A stretch of 64,000 nt of DNA from Phenylobacterium sp. Root700 (GTDB lineage: Bacteria; Pseudomonadota; Alphaproteobacteria; Caulobacterales; Caulobacteraceae). Shown piece after piece: positions 44,303 through 54,076 of the stretch. Within the stretch, counting starts at the first letter, position 1, and every line of letters starts with the position of its first letter. The notes beneath the pieces were generated by a model. That model saw only the letters and a program-made list of their open reading frames with translations, was not told the origin of the DNA and searched no databases. The position numbers were made by a program, and so were the translations under genes. The stretch spans positions 124,001 to 188,000 of the forward strand of contig NZ_LMHT01000022.1 of NCBI RefSeq assembly GCF_001429025.1. Reading direction: 5' to 3'.

Positions 44303-45898
44303 CTAGTGCTGGCCTGCGTCGACGGCCTGCTCGGTGAGATCGAGCCGCGCCTTCCAAGGATCGGCCTTGGCGGCGGTTCCATCATTGGCCAGATCCAGAA
44401 TCTGATCACTCGCCGGATCATAGACCGGCCAGGCCGGACGACCGTCGCCGTTAGGATCACCTGTTTTCGCGAAGGCCACCCAATAGGCGTTGGTGAGTTG
44501 CGCGATCTTGGCGTCGGAGGGGGTCAGGGCCTCGCCGTACTTGGCCTTGACCGTGTCGAACACGTACGGGATTTCCGTGGCGTGCGGAGCGCCTGGCCAT
44601 TCCTTGCGCATCGACTCAGCGACATAGGAGAACCGGAAGACGTAGACCGGCCGCTTCAGATGCGACCAGGCCTTGGCCGCGAACCGCGCCGGCTCGACCA
44701 TCATCTTGTCGCTGGCGACCAGCGACCCGACCGCGCCGACGCTGCCCGTGCCCTTGGGATCGTAGGCCGCCTGAGCCGCCGCTCGGTTCGCAGGCCCGAA
44801 GGGCGCGTAGATCTCATCCAAGGTCCGGGCCATCGAGATCCCGATGTCCATGCTGTTGGCGCCGACCATCAACGGGACATTGGCGCCGCCGCCGGCCCGG
44901 TAGATCCGTTCCGGCTCATCCACCACGATCAGGCCGTCGGTCATCGGCCCGGCGTAGGTCGGTGTGGGCGCGAACATGGTCATCAGGTTCAGATTGGCGA
45001 TGACGGCGTCGGTCGGGAGCTTGCGCAGCGCGGCCAAGGCGGCGGCGTCCTCGCCTTCAATCCCAACGCTCTTGGCGAAGGCCAGCCCGACGGTCTCGCC
45101 CGAAGGCGGCGCCCCGGCGGTGGTCCCGCTGACGCGGCGACCGGGGGCCATGGTGCCCCGTCCGCCGCCGGACTCGACGATCGCCTTGTGGAACAGCCCC
45201 TTGGCCTCCGGCGTCGTCAGCAGGGTGTGGACCGAGAAGCCCCCCGCCGATTCTCCGAAGACCGTGACATTGCTTGGGTCACCGCCAAAAGCGGCGATGT
45301 TCCTCTGCACCCACTTGAGCGCGGCGATCTGGTCCATGAACCCGTAGTTGCCGAGCGGCCCCTTCGGGCTCTCCTTGCTGAGCGCGGGGTGGGCGAAGAA
45401 CCCGAACCGGCCGAGGCGATAGTTGAAGCTGACGAGAACCACGCCCTGCTTGGCGAACTGGTCGCCGGCATAGACCTCCGGCGACGAACCGCCGTTCACG
45501 AAGCCGCCGCCATAGATCCAGACCATCACCGGCAGCTTGGCCTTGGAGGCCGCGGCCGGACGCCAGACGTTCATGACCAGGCAGTCCTCGGACGGCGCCG
45601 TCCCCAGGGGCGCTGCGTCGCTCGGGAACGGTTTCTGCGCGCAGTCATGGCCATACTCGGCCGCTGGGCGGATACCGCTCCAGGCCGGGGCCGGTTGCGG
45701 CGCGCGCCAGCGCAGGTCGCCGACCGGCGGGGCCGCGAACGGCACGCCCTTGAAGGCGGCAACCCCATCCTTGACCACGCCTTGGACCTGGCCGCTCTGG
45801 GTCCGAACCACTTCAGTCCGGGTCTCCGCAGCGTGCGCCCCGCTGCTCGCGAGGCCGACCACCAGGGCCGCGCCCAGAGCACTCATCTTGCCGTTCAT
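44303..45898 (-). CDS. carboxylesterase type B
   Basis: 531-residue secreted alpha/beta hydrolase (signal peptide to AHA). Oxyanion loop VMVWIYGGGFVNGGSS, nucleophile Ser in VFGESAGGFSVHTLL and the His region PHATEIPYVFD are present. ATG 45898 follows GGGGAAAAAGCT. It lies 44 bases after the GH3 gene and is probably in its operon under the operator at 48260. An esterase beside two glucosidases suggests an acylated or phenolic-ester glucoside as the natural substrate (inference). Confidence 0.9.
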   Translation of the reverse strand: MNGKMSALGAALVVGLASSGAHAAETRTEVVRTQSGQVQGVVKDGVAAFKGVPFAAPPVGDLRWRAPQPAPAWSGIRPAAEYGHDCAQKPFPSDAAPLGTAPSEDCLVMNVWRPAAASKAKLPVMVWIYGGGFVNGGSSPEVYAGDQFAKQGVVLVSFNYRLGRFGFFAHPALSKESPKGPLGNYGFMDQIAALKWVQRNIAAFGGDPSNVTVFGESAGGFSVHTLLTTPEAKGLFHKAIVESGGGRGTMAPGRRVSGTTAGAPPSGETVGLAFAKSVGIEGEDAAALAALRKLPTDAVIANLNLMTMFAPTPTYAGPMTDGLIVVDEPERIYRAGGGANVPLMVGANSMDIGISMARTLDEIYAPFGPANRAAAQAAYDPKGTGSVGAVGSLVASDKMMVEPARFAAKAWSHLKRPVYVFRFSYVAESMRKEWPGAPHATEIPYVFDTVKAKYGEALTPSDAKIAQLTNAYWVAFAKTGDPNGDGRPAWPVYDPASDQILDLANDGTAAKADPWKARLDLTEQAVDAGQH

Positions 45899-45942
45899 AG
45901 CTTTTTCCCCAACGGCACGAGGCCGCGCTTTGTGTTTGTTTC

Positions 45943-48159
45943 TCATGGCTTCAGCAGCGTGGCGGTGACGCGCGAGGCGCCGTTCAGTCGCAGGTCCGCC
46001 GAGCTCGCGCCGACGGCGACGGCGTAATCGCCCGCCGAAACCCGCCAGCCCGGAGCCTTGACGTCGTACTCTGCCAACAGCCGCGGGTCGGCCGACACCT
46101 CGACCTTGCGAGTCTCGCCCGGCTTCAGCGCCACCTTCTTCCAACCGATCAGACGGCGTTGTTGACCAGGCGGGGTGGCGTAGACCTGCGCCACCTCCAT
46201 GCCCTCGCGGGCTCCGGCGTTGGTCAGGGTGAAGCTCACCTTCAGCGTCTCCCCGCCTGCCACCTTCAAGCCGCCGTAGGTGAAGTGGGTGTAGGAAAGC
46301 CCATGGCCGAAGGGGAACAGCGGCTTTTGCCCGCGTGCCTCAAAGCCGCGATAGCCGACCTCCGAACCTTCCGGATAGGGCACGCTGAACAGCGGATCAT
46401 TGCCGCCGAACAGAACGAACTTGAGCTCCGAGCCGGGGATCTTGGGACGCGGAAGCTGCGCCTCGCTTTGCGGGAAAGAGATCGGCAGCTTGCCGGACGG
46501 ATTGACCTTGCCGAACAGGATGTTGGCGATGGCCTCCCCGCCCCGTTGCCCCGGATACCAGACCTCGAGCACGGCCCCGACGTTGGACAGCCAGGGCATC
46601 AACACCGGATTTCCGGTCTGCAGCACCACGATCGTGCGCGGATTGGCGGCTGCGACGGCGGCGATCAAGGCGTCCTGACCATCCGGCAGCGACAGGTTCG
46701 GCGCGTCCTGGATCTCGGTCTGCCATTGTTCGGCGAAGACGATGGCCACCTCGGCCTGCTTGGCCGCCGCTACGGCGGCGGCGATGTCCTGGCCGCCGGA
46801 GAAGCTGACCTTCGCACCCGGAGCCGCCGCCGCGATCGCCTTCATCGGCGACGAGGCGTGGTAGACGATCTTGAACAGGCCCCCGAAGGCGCCCTTGCCG
46901 GGAAGCTCCAAGGCCGATCCGCCATACGAAATCACCTGCGAGGATCCGGCCCCCGAAAGCACGCCCACGTCGGCATGGGCGCCGATCACCGCGATGGACT
47001 TGGCTTGGGCCGCCAACGGCAGCAATCCGCCCTCGTTTTTCAGCAGCACGGCGCCTTCCTCGGCGACCTTCTGGGCGACCGCGGCGTGGGCCGCCTTGTC
47101 GATGTCGCGCTTGACCGGCGGATGCTCGACCACGCCGACTGCATACATGCTGTGCAGGATCCGGCCGGCCATGTCGTCCAGCCGCGCCATTGGCACCTGG
47201 CCGCTTTCGACGGCGGCCTTCAACGGCGCGCCGAAGAAGTCCTGCTTGTCGAAGGTGTGGGCCGACTCCTGGTCCAGGCCGCCCATCGCGGCCTTCACCG
47301 TCGAGTGCACGCCGCCCCAGTCCGACATCACCCAACCCGGGTAGGCCCAGTCGCCCTTCAGCACCTTGTTCAGCAGGAAGTCGTTCTCACAGCCATACTC
47401 GCCGTTGATGCGATTATAGGAGCACATCACCGCGCCGGGCTTGCCGCGCTCGATGGCGATCTCGAACGCCAGCAGATCGGTCTCGCGCATCGCCTTCTCA
47501 TCGATGTCGGAGCTCAGCGTCATCCGACCGGTCTCCTGGTCATTGATCGCGAAGTGCTTCACCGTCGAGATCACGTGGCGGCTCTGGATGCCGGCGATCG
47601 ACTCCCCCGCCATGACGCCGGCCAGCAGCGTGTCCTCGCCGAGATATTCAAAGTTGCGGCCGTTGCGCGGGTCCCGCGCTAGATTGACCCCGCCGGCCAG
47701 CAGCACGTTGAAGCCTTTGGCGTGGGCCTCAGTTCCGATCATCGCCCCGCCGTCATGGGCGAGCTGCGGATTCCAGGTCGAGGCGGTGGCGAGGCCTGAC
47801 GGCAGCGCCGTGGCCTGATCGCCCGGCCGCATATTGCCGCCGTTGGCGACGCCCAGGCTGGCGTCGCTCTCCTGCAAGGCCGGCACGCCCAGCCGCGACA
47901 CGCCGGGAACATAGCCAGCCCCTCCCAGGGCCTCCTTCGGCGGCGTTGCATTCATCGGCGGCGGCGCACCCTTCAGGCTCGCGCCGAAATAGCCGTGCAC
48001 CAGGGAGAGTTTCTCATCCAGGGTCATCTGACCGACCGTCGCCGCGGCTCGCTGAGCCGGCGCCTGGGTCCGATCCTGCGCTGCGGCCGAAGCCGTCCAC
48101 GCCATTGCTGTGACAGCCACAAGTTCCACGCCACGCCGGCGCCATCGACGTTCGAGCAT
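45943..48159 (-). CDS. GH3 beta-glucosidase (BglX-like, full length)
   Basis: 738-residue periplasmic GH3 enzyme with signal peptide (to SAAAQ). Domains in order: TIM barrel (MTLDEKLSLVHG, VSRLGVPALQESDASLG, STVKHFAINDQET, nucleophile Asp in GWVMSDWGG), (alpha/beta)6 domain (EEGAVLLKNEGGLLPL) and a fibronectin-III-like C-terminus (PFGHGLSYTHFTYGG, REGMEVAQVYATPP). ATG 48159 follows GAGGGGGGAACG. An operator core lies 101 bases upstream. Hydrolyses beta-glucosides to glucose. Confidence 0.94.
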   Translation of the reverse strand: MLERRWRRRGVELVAVTAMAWTASAAAQDRTQAPAQRAAATVGQMTLDEKLSLVHGYFGASLKGAPPPMNATPPKEALGGAGYVPGVSRLGVPALQESDASLGVANGGNMRPGDQATALPSGLATASTWNPQLAHDGGAMIGTEAHAKGFNVLLAGGVNLARDPRNGRNFEYLGEDTLLAGVMAGESIAGIQSRHVISTVKHFAINDQETGRMTLSSDIDEKAMRETDLLAFEIAIERGKPGAVMCSYNRINGEYGCENDFLLNKVLKGDWAYPGWVMSDWGGVHSTVKAAMGGLDQESAHTFDKQDFFGAPLKAAVESGQVPMARLDDMAGRILHSMYAVGVVEHPPVKRDIDKAAHAAVAQKVAEEGAVLLKNEGGLLPLAAQAKSIAVIGAHADVGVLSGAGSSQVISYGGSALELPGKGAFGGLFKIVYHASSPMKAIAAAAPGAKVSFSGGQDIAAAVAAAKQAEVAIVFAEQWQTEIQDAPNLSLPDGQDALIAAVAAANPRTIVVLQTGNPVLMPWLSNVGAVLEVWYPGQRGGEAIANILFGKVNPSGKLPISFPQSEAQLPRPKIPGSELKFVLFGGNDPLFSVPYPEGSEVGYRGFEARGQKPLFPFGHGLSYTHFTYGGLKVAGGETLKVSFTLTNAGAREGMEVAQVYATPPGQQRRLIGWKKVALKPGETRKVEVSADPRLLAEYDVKAPGWRVSAGDYAVAVGASSADLRLNGASRVTATLLKP

Positions 48160-48259
48160 AGCTCGTTCCCCCCTCACGAACCGCTGAGCGGTTTCCTCGT
48201 CGCATTCACGGGCGCACATCCGCGCACCATGACGACGACCAATGCTGCGCCCACTCTGG

Positions 48260-48270
48260 TAACGTTGTCA
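48260..48270 (-). promoter_or_regulatory. LacI-type operator core, GH3 (BglX-like) promoter
   Basis: TAACGTTGTCA within TGGTAACGTTGTCAATT (48257-48273). On the minus strand it reads TTGACAACGTTA toward the GH3-esterase operon. Confidence 0.75.
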
Positions 48271-48330
48271 ATTCGCATTGCTCCGGCGCCCTTCGATGAG
48301 CCGGAACACGACCAGCCGGCCAGAAGACGA

Positions 48331-48356
48331 GACCCCGACGCGTGCGCGCCGGGGCC
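48331..48356 (-). terminator. terminator behind czcA
   Basis: GACCCCGACGCG (48331-48342) and CGCGCCGGGGCC (48345-48356). In minus-strand RNA the stem is continuous, with two G-U pairs and a two-base loop, followed by TCGTCTTCT. Ends the metal-efflux operon. Confidence 0.6.
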
Positions 48357-48371
48357 TCTGATCTTCCAGCG

Positions 48372-51300
48372 CTATTCCGCCGCCGCCGGGACTGGTCCCG
48401 CGCGCCGAGGTGAACGGCGCTCGGCCAGGCCCAGGACAACCTGGGTGATGGCCGGCAACACCAACAGGGTGAGCGCCGTGGCGGTGATCAGCCCGCCGAT
48501 GACGACCATGGCCAGGGGCTTCTGCACCTCAGCCCCCGTGCCGCTGGCGAGCGCCATCGGGATGAAGCCGATAGCCGGGACAAGACCCGTCATCACCACA
48601 GGGCGCACCTTCTCCATCGCGCCTTCGATGATCGCCTGGGTGAGCGCCATCCCGGCCTCCAGACGCTGGCGGATGCTGCTCATCACCACCAGGCCGTTCA
48701 GGACCGCGACGCCCGCCAGGACGATGAAACCAACCGCCGCCGACACCGAGAAGTTGATCCCGCTCATAGCCAGTGCAAGGACCCCGCCGCCCAGTCCCAG
48801 CGGCACGGCGACGAACACCGCGATGGCCGGCGCGAACCCGCCAAGCGCCAGGTAGAGCAAAGCGAAGATCGCCGCGAAGCAGATCGGCACCACGATCGCC
48901 AACCGTTGGGAAGCGGCCTGCAGGTTCTGGAACTGACCGCCCCACTCGATCCACGTCCCCGGCGGCAAGGCCACGGCCTCCACCTTCGGGCGCGCTTCGG
49001 TGACGAACGAGCCGACGTCGCGACCACGGACATTGGCCTGGACGACCACCCGCCGTTTCCCGCCCTCGCGGCTGATCTGGTTGAGCCCCTCGACATAGCG
49101 GAACTGAGCCAGTTGGCTGAGCGGCACGGAGCCGCGCGAATGACCGCCTTCCTCCGGCAGCATCACCGGCAGCGCGCCCAGGGCGTCCAGATCGTTGCGG
49201 GTCGACTGCGGAACCCGGACCACGACGTCGAAGCGGCGGTCGCCCTCGAACAACAGCCCGGCCTCGCGCCCCGCCATCGCGGCGGCGACCGTGTCGGCCA
49301 CCTCCTCAACGGTCAGCCCGAACCGCCCGATGGCCGCCCGGTCGAACCGGACGTCGAGGGCCGGCGCGCCACTCACCTGCTCCACCCGCACGTCAGCCGC
49401 GCCCGGCGTGGACTGCAACGCCGCGGCGATCCGAGCCCCTGTGGCGCTCATCTTATCGAGATCGTCGCCATAGATCTTCACCGCGACGTCGCCGCGCACC
49501 CCGCCGATCAGCTCGTTGAAGCGCAGTTCGATCGGCTGGCTGAGCTCGTAGCCCTGACCGATCAGCGCGTTGGCCTTGGCCTCCACGCGGGCGATCACCT
49601 CTTCCTTGGTCTTGACGTCCTTGGGCCACTCCTTCTGGGGCTTGAGGATCACGAAACCATCGGAGATGTTCGGCGGCATCGGATCGGTCGCGACCTCGGC
49701 GGTGCCGGTCTTGGAGAACATGTAGTCCACCTCCGGCAGGCTGCTGATCGCCTGTTCCACCCCCCGCTGCATCCGCAGGGATTGTTCCAACGACGTGGAC
49801 GGTACGCGCTGTGAAGCGAGCGCCAGGTTCTTCTCATCAAGCTGGGGGATGAACTCCTGCCCCAGGAAGGTGAAGGCCACGCCGCAGAGGACGAAGACGC
49901 CCGCCGCCGCTCCGATGAACGGCCAGGGCCGAGCCACGGCCTGCCGAAGGACCGGCTCATAACGCTGCTTGATCTTGGCGATGGCCCAGACTTCCTTCTC
50001 AGCCACCTTGCCCCGGATCAGCAGCGCGACCATCGCGGGGACGAAGGTCAGCGACAGGACGAACGCTGCGGCCAAGGCCAGCATCAAGGTGATCGCCATC
50101 GGCGAGAAGGTCTTGCCCTCGACGCCGGTGAAGGTGAGCAGCGGGGCGAACACCAGGAAGATCACCCCTTGGCCGTAGACAGTCGGGCGGATCATCTCCT
50201 GGGAGGCCAGCATGGTCTCCTCCAGCCGCTCCCGAAGATTGAGCAGCCGGCCTTCGAGGTGCTGTCGCTCGGCCAGGCGGCGCAGGCAGTTCTCGATGAT
50301 GATCACCGCCCCGTCGACGATCAGGCCAAAGTCGAGGGCGCCCAGGCTCATCAGGTTGCCGGAGACCCCGAGCGTGTTCATCCCGATGCCGGTCATCAAG
50401 AACGAGATCGGAATGATCAGCACCGCGATCAGCGCCGCGCGGACATTGCCGAGCAGGAAGAACAGCGCGATCGCGACCAGGACCGCGCCTTCGAACAGGT
50501 TGCGCTGAACCGTGGCGATGGTGGCGTTGACCAGCTTGGAGCGGTCCAAGGTCGGCGTGACCTTCACCCCGACCGGCAACGACTTTTCGACGGTCTGGAG
50601 CTTTTCGCCCACCGCCTTGGCGACGGTGCGGCTGTTTTCGCCGATCAGCATCAAGGCGGTGCCGACCACCACCTCGTGGCCGTTCATGCTGGCGGCGCCG
50701 GTGCGCAGTTCGCCGCCGATCCTGACCGCCGCCACGTCCTGCACCCGGACGGGCACGCCGCCTCGCGTGGCGATGACGGCGTCCGAAATCTCGTTGATCG
50801 AGCGGATGCGGGCGTCGGCGCGAACCAGATAGGCCTCGCCGCCGCGCTCCAGGAAATTGGCGCCGACCGACAGGTTCGCGGCCTCGAGGGCCTTGGCCAG
50901 TTCGGAGAACGACACGCCATAGGCGCTGAGCTTCACCGGATCGGGTTCGACCAGATACTGTTTCTGGAACCCGCCGATGGAGTCGACACCGGCCACGCCG
51001 CGCACGGTGCGCAGTTGCGGACTGATGATCCAATCCTGCACGGTCCGAAGATAGGCCGCGCGCGCCACGTCATCGGTCAGGCGCTCGCCTTCAGGCGTCA
51101 GGAAGGCGCCGTCCGACTGCCAGCCGGGCTGGCCGTCCTTGGCCTTTGCGCCCTTCCCGCCCGGATTAGCGAAGTCCACGGTGTACATGAAGACTTCGCC
51201 CAGCCCCGTGGTCACCGGGCCGATCTGCGGCTGAACCCCTTCAGGCAGGTCGTCGCGCGCCTGGGCGAGCCGTTCGCTCACCTGCTGGCGGGCGAAATAG

Positions 51301-51608
51301 AGGTCGACGTTCTCCTTGAAGACCGCCGTCACCTGCGAGAAGCCGTTCCGCGACACCGAACGCGTGGTTTCCAGGCCGGGGATGCCGGCCAGCGCTGTCT
51401 CCACCGGGAAGGTCACCCGCTTCTCGATCTCGACGGGCGACAGTCCCGGATCGACGGTGTTGATCTGCACCTGATTGTTGGTGATGTCGGGCACCGCGTC
51501 GATCGGCAACTTCGAGAGTTGCCAGACGCCGATCCCCGAGATGATCGCGACAATGAAAATGACTGCCCAGCGCGCCCGGACGGAAAGGGCCATGAGACCT
51601 GCGATCAT
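48372..51608 (-). CDS. czcA: CzcA/NccA-type heavy-metal RND pump
   Basis: 1078-residue inner-membrane proton antiporter of the heavy-metal RND branch. The proton-relay segment in TM4 is DFGLIVDGAVIIIEN (about residue 426) with both Asp and the Glu. The periplasmic porter domain carries the NccA-type insert around GWQSDGAFLTPEGERL. Likely substrates are Co, Zn, Cd or Ni; the sequence does not decide. It starts three bases after the czcB stop. Last gene of a CDF-peptide-CzcC-CzcB-CzcA operon. Confidence 0.93.
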   Translation of the reverse strand: MIAGLMALSVRARWAVIFIVAIISGIGVWQLSKLPIDAVPDITNNQVQINTVDPGLSPVEIEKRVTFPVETALAGIPGLETTRSVSRNGFSQVTAVFKENVDLYFARQQVSERLAQARDDLPEGVQPQIGPVTTGLGEVFMYTVDFANPGGKGAKAKDGQPGWQSDGAFLTPEGERLTDDVARAAYLRTVQDWIISPQLRTVRGVAGVDSIGGFQKQYLVEPDPVKLSAYGVSFSELAKALEAANLSVGANFLERGGEAYLVRADARIRSINEISDAVIATRGGVPVRVQDVAAVRIGGELRTGAASMNGHEVVVGTALMLIGENSRTVAKAVGEKLQTVEKSLPVGVKVTPTLDRSKLVNATIATVQRNLFEGAVLVAIALFFLLGNVRAALIAVLIIPISFLMTGIGMNTLGVSGNLMSLGALDFGLIVDGAVIIIENCLRRLAERQHLEGRLLNLRERLEETMLASQEMIRPTVYGQGVIFLVFAPLLTFTGVEGKTFSPMAITLMLALAAAFVLSLTFVPAMVALLIRGKVAEKEVWAIAKIKQRYEPVLRQAVARPWPFIGAAAGVFVLCGVAFTFLGQEFIPQLDEKNLALASQRVPSTSLEQSLRMQRGVEQAISSLPEVDYMFSKTGTAEVATDPMPPNISDGFVILKPQKEWPKDVKTKEEVIARVEAKANALIGQGYELSQPIELRFNELIGGVRGDVAVKIYGDDLDKMSATGARIAAALQSTPGAADVRVEQVSGAPALDVRFDRAAIGRFGLTVEEVADTVAAAMAGREAGLLFEGDRRFDVVVRVPQSTRNDLDALGALPVMLPEEGGHSRGSVPLSQLAQFRYVEGLNQISREGGKRRVVVQANVRGRDVGSFVTEARPKVEAVALPPGTWIEWGGQFQNLQAASQRLAIVVPICFAAIFALLYLALGGFAPAIAVFVAVPLGLGGGVLALAMSGINFSVSAAVGFIVLAGVAVLNGLVVMSSIRQRLEAGMALTQAIIEGAMEKVRPVVMTGLVPAIGFIPMALASGTGAEVQKPLAMVVIGGLITATALTLLVLPAITQVVLGLAERRSPRRAGPVPAAAE

Positions 51609-51611
51609 GAC

Positions 51612-52775
51612 CTAATGCCCCTCGCCTTCGCCCTTGCCGAGTTCGGCTTTCAGCAGGAAGGCGTTGCGGGCGGCGATGACCTGCCCCGCCGCCAGCCCGC
51701 TGACGATCTCGGCCCGCCCGGCGCTGCGCTGCCCAACCGTCACCGGCCGCGCCTCGAAGCCCGCGGCCGTGCGCACGAACACCACGTCATGGCCCTCGAC
51801 GCTCTGGACGGCCTCATCGGGAACCACGATCGCCTTCGACCCGCTGGCGACGCCCGGGATGATGCGAGCCCGCACCGATTGACCCGGCTGCAGTCCGTCC
51901 GGAGACACGTCCAACACCGCGGTCGCCGCGCGCGTCTCGGCGTTCAGCCCCGGCGTGATCGACCGCACCTTGCCTTCAATCGCCCTCCCGTCCGCCGTCT
52001 CGATGACGGCGCGGTCACCCGGCTTGATCCTCGGCGCGTCCATGTCGGCGATTGAGGCCTCGACCTGGATCAGCTTCGGATCGGCGATCCGGAAGAGTTC
52101 GGTCTCCGGCTGGACAAAGGCGCCCAGGTTCGCGGTCGACGCGGTGATCTGGCCTGAGATCGGGCTGGCCACGATGACCCCGCGGCCATCGGCCGTGACG
52201 TTCGCCGCCCCGGCGGCGACCTGCGCGCGGCGGGCCTCTGCATTGGCAGCCGCCGCCTCCGCCTGCGCCTGCTCATAGTCCTGCCGGGCCGAGACCCGCT
52301 GCTCGAACAGACGGCGTTCACGCGCCAGGGTCGTCTGGGCCAGGGTCGCGCGGGCTGCGGCCACCGAACGGTCAGCGGCGATCTGCGCCGCCTCGCGGCT
52401 CTCGACCACGGCCAAGGCTTCACCGGCGCGGACCGGATCGCCCAGTCGCTTGTAGATGCGGGTCACCGCCCCAGCGGCGCGGGCCGTCAACACCGCCTCG
52501 CCTCCTGGCGTGGCCGCGACCGTGCCTTGCGTGAGGATCTCCCCCGCAAAGCCGCCGGCCGAGACCGGTTGGACAACGATGCCGGTCGCCTGGATCGCTC
52601 CGGCTTCCATCACGACGACCCCGGGTTCGCCTTCTTCATGCTCGGCTTCAGCAGCGGCGGCGACTGCGGTGACCGGTTTGCCGTCGCTCAGCTTCGCCAG
52701 GCTAAAACCGCCCAGGCCGGCGAGGATAACAGCGGCCGCCACACCGCCGTAGAGGCGGGATTTGTCTTGCTTCAC
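51612..52775 (-). CDS. czcB: CzcB-type periplasmic adaptor
   Basis: 387-residue membrane-fusion protein linking the RND pump to the outer-membrane channel. An N-terminal anchor (GGVAAAVILAGLGGFSL) precedes an acidic/His stretch (AEAEHEEGEPG) that may bind metal. Then come the lipoyl halves (VLTARAAGAVTRIYKRLGDPV, IVASPISGQITA) around a coiled-coil hairpin, and beta-barrel/MP domains. The tail GEGEGH ends in His. Its GTG start overlaps the czcC stop (GTGA). Confidence 0.92.
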   Translation of the reverse strand: MKQDKSRLYGGVAAAVILAGLGGFSLAKLSDGKPVTAVAAAAEAEHEEGEPGVVVMEAGAIQATGIVVQPVSAGGFAGEILTQGTVAATPGGEAVLTARAAGAVTRIYKRLGDPVRAGEALAVVESREAAQIAADRSVAAARATLAQTTLARERRLFEQRVSARQDYEQAQAEAAAANAEARRAQVAAGAANVTADGRGVIVASPISGQITASTANLGAFVQPETELFRIADPKLIQVEASIADMDAPRIKPGDRAVIETADGRAIEGKVRSITPGLNAETRAATAVLDVSPDGLQPGQSVRARIIPGVASGSKAIVVPDEAVQSVEGHDVVFVRTAAGFEARPVTVGQRSAGRAEIVSGLAAGQVIAARNAFLLKAELGKGEGEGH

Positions 52776-54025
52776 GGTTGTTCTCCAAAGGGCGCGCGGC
52801 CTTGCAGGCGCGCAAGCACGGCCTGGGCGCTCAGGCGCTCCAAGGCTGCATCCAAGGTTTGGGCGCGGGCGTCGGCGAGCGCCCGACGGGCGCCCAGCAG
52901 TTCGACGAGGGCGAGCTTGCCGCCCTCGTATCCGATGCGGGTCAGGCGATAGGCTTCCTCCGCCGTCCGCTCCCCCTCTCGCGCGGCGACCAGCCGGCTG
53001 TCGGTGGCGGCGACACGGGCGACACCCGCCCTGGCGCCGGCTTCAGCGTCGAGCCGCGCGGCCTCCAGCCGGGCCTCGGCGGCGCTTAGCTCGGCCTGCG
53101 CCGCCCCAATGTTTCCCCGGTTGCGGTCAAACAGCGGGAATGGCGCCGAGACGCCGGCGACCATCGCGGTCGTGTCGTCTTCCTGAAACCTGCGCACGCC
53201 GAGCGAGATGGAAAGATCCGGCGTCGCCCGGGTGCGTTCGACCCGGATCCGCCGGGCGGCGGCTTCACGCTCGGCCTGGGCGGCGAGGTAGCCTGGGCTA
53301 GCCAGCGGATCGAGCGGCGAGATCGTGAGCTTCCGATCGGCCTGCGCCAACAGGCTCGTGGAGATCGAACTGAGCGGCGTCGGCGCTCCGGCCAGGACGG
53401 TCAGCGCCCCGAACGCGGTCGCCCGCGCCGCCCGCGCCTCGTCGAGCCCGGCCCTGGCGGCCTGGACCGCGGCCATCGCCTGGACGCGACGCAGATCGGC
53501 CTCCCGTCCGGCCTCCACCAAGGCGCTCGCAACCCTGGCGTCCTCCTCGGCGAGAGCCACGGCTTCCGTCGTGAATTCAACGCGGCGCTCGGCCGCCTCA
53601 GCCCCCGCATAGGCGGCTGCGAGATCGTAGGCGAAGGCTGCGCCGGCCTCGGCGGCGCGGCGGCGCGCAGCCTCGACCTCAGCCCGGCCGGCCTCGACAC
53701 GGGCTCCGCGCTTGCCGCCGAGTTCCAGGGTCTGTTCAAGGCTCGCCGTGGTCTCGGCCAGGCTTGAGCCCTTGTAGGGACCGGACCCGGAAAAATTCTC
53801 GATCTCGACGCCCAAGATCGGGTTGGGCCGGGCGCCCGCCTGGTGGGCCAACCCGGTCGCACGGGCGATCTCGGCGCGCGCTTCGGCCAAGCGCGGCGAC
53901 GTCGTCTGGGCCTGGCGGAGCAGTTCTGGGTAGGGCGGCGCAGGGTCGGCGGACGCCGCGCCCGCAGACAGGGCGACACCTGCCATGACCGCGCAAAGCG
54001 GCCACCGGCGATAGGGGGAAGTCAT
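52772..54025 (-). CDS. czcC: CzcC-type outer-membrane efflux channel
   Basis: 417-residue TolC-family protein with signal peptide (to GAASA). Two outer-membrane-factor repeats of long helices: PNPILGVEIENFSGSGPYKG with LEQTLELGGKRGARV in the first half and PLFDRNRGNIGAAQAEL in the second. ATG 54025 has GAGG upstream. Forms the tripartite pump with CzcB and CzcA. Confidence 0.92.
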   Translation of the reverse strand: MTSPYRRWPLCAVMAGVALSAGAASADPAPPYPELLRQAQTTSPRLAEARAEIARATGLAHQAGARPNPILGVEIENFSGSGPYKGSSLAETTASLEQTLELGGKRGARVEAGRAEVEAARRRAAEAGAAFAYDLAAAYAGAEAAERRVEFTTEAVALAEEDARVASALVEAGREADLRRVQAMAAVQAARAGLDEARAARATAFGALTVLAGAPTPLSSISTSLLAQADRKLTISPLDPLASPGYLAAQAEREAAARRIRVERTRATPDLSISLGVRRFQEDDTTAMVAGVSAPFPLFDRNRGNIGAAQAELSAAEARLEAARLDAEAGARAGVARVAATDSRLVAAREGERTAEEAYRLTRIGYEGGKLALVELLGARRALADARAQTLDAALERLSAQAVLARLQGRAPFGEQP

Positions 54026-54076
54026 GGAAATCCTCGCGTGATGACGGATGAGACGCGCGCAGGCGCGCGTAGTCCG

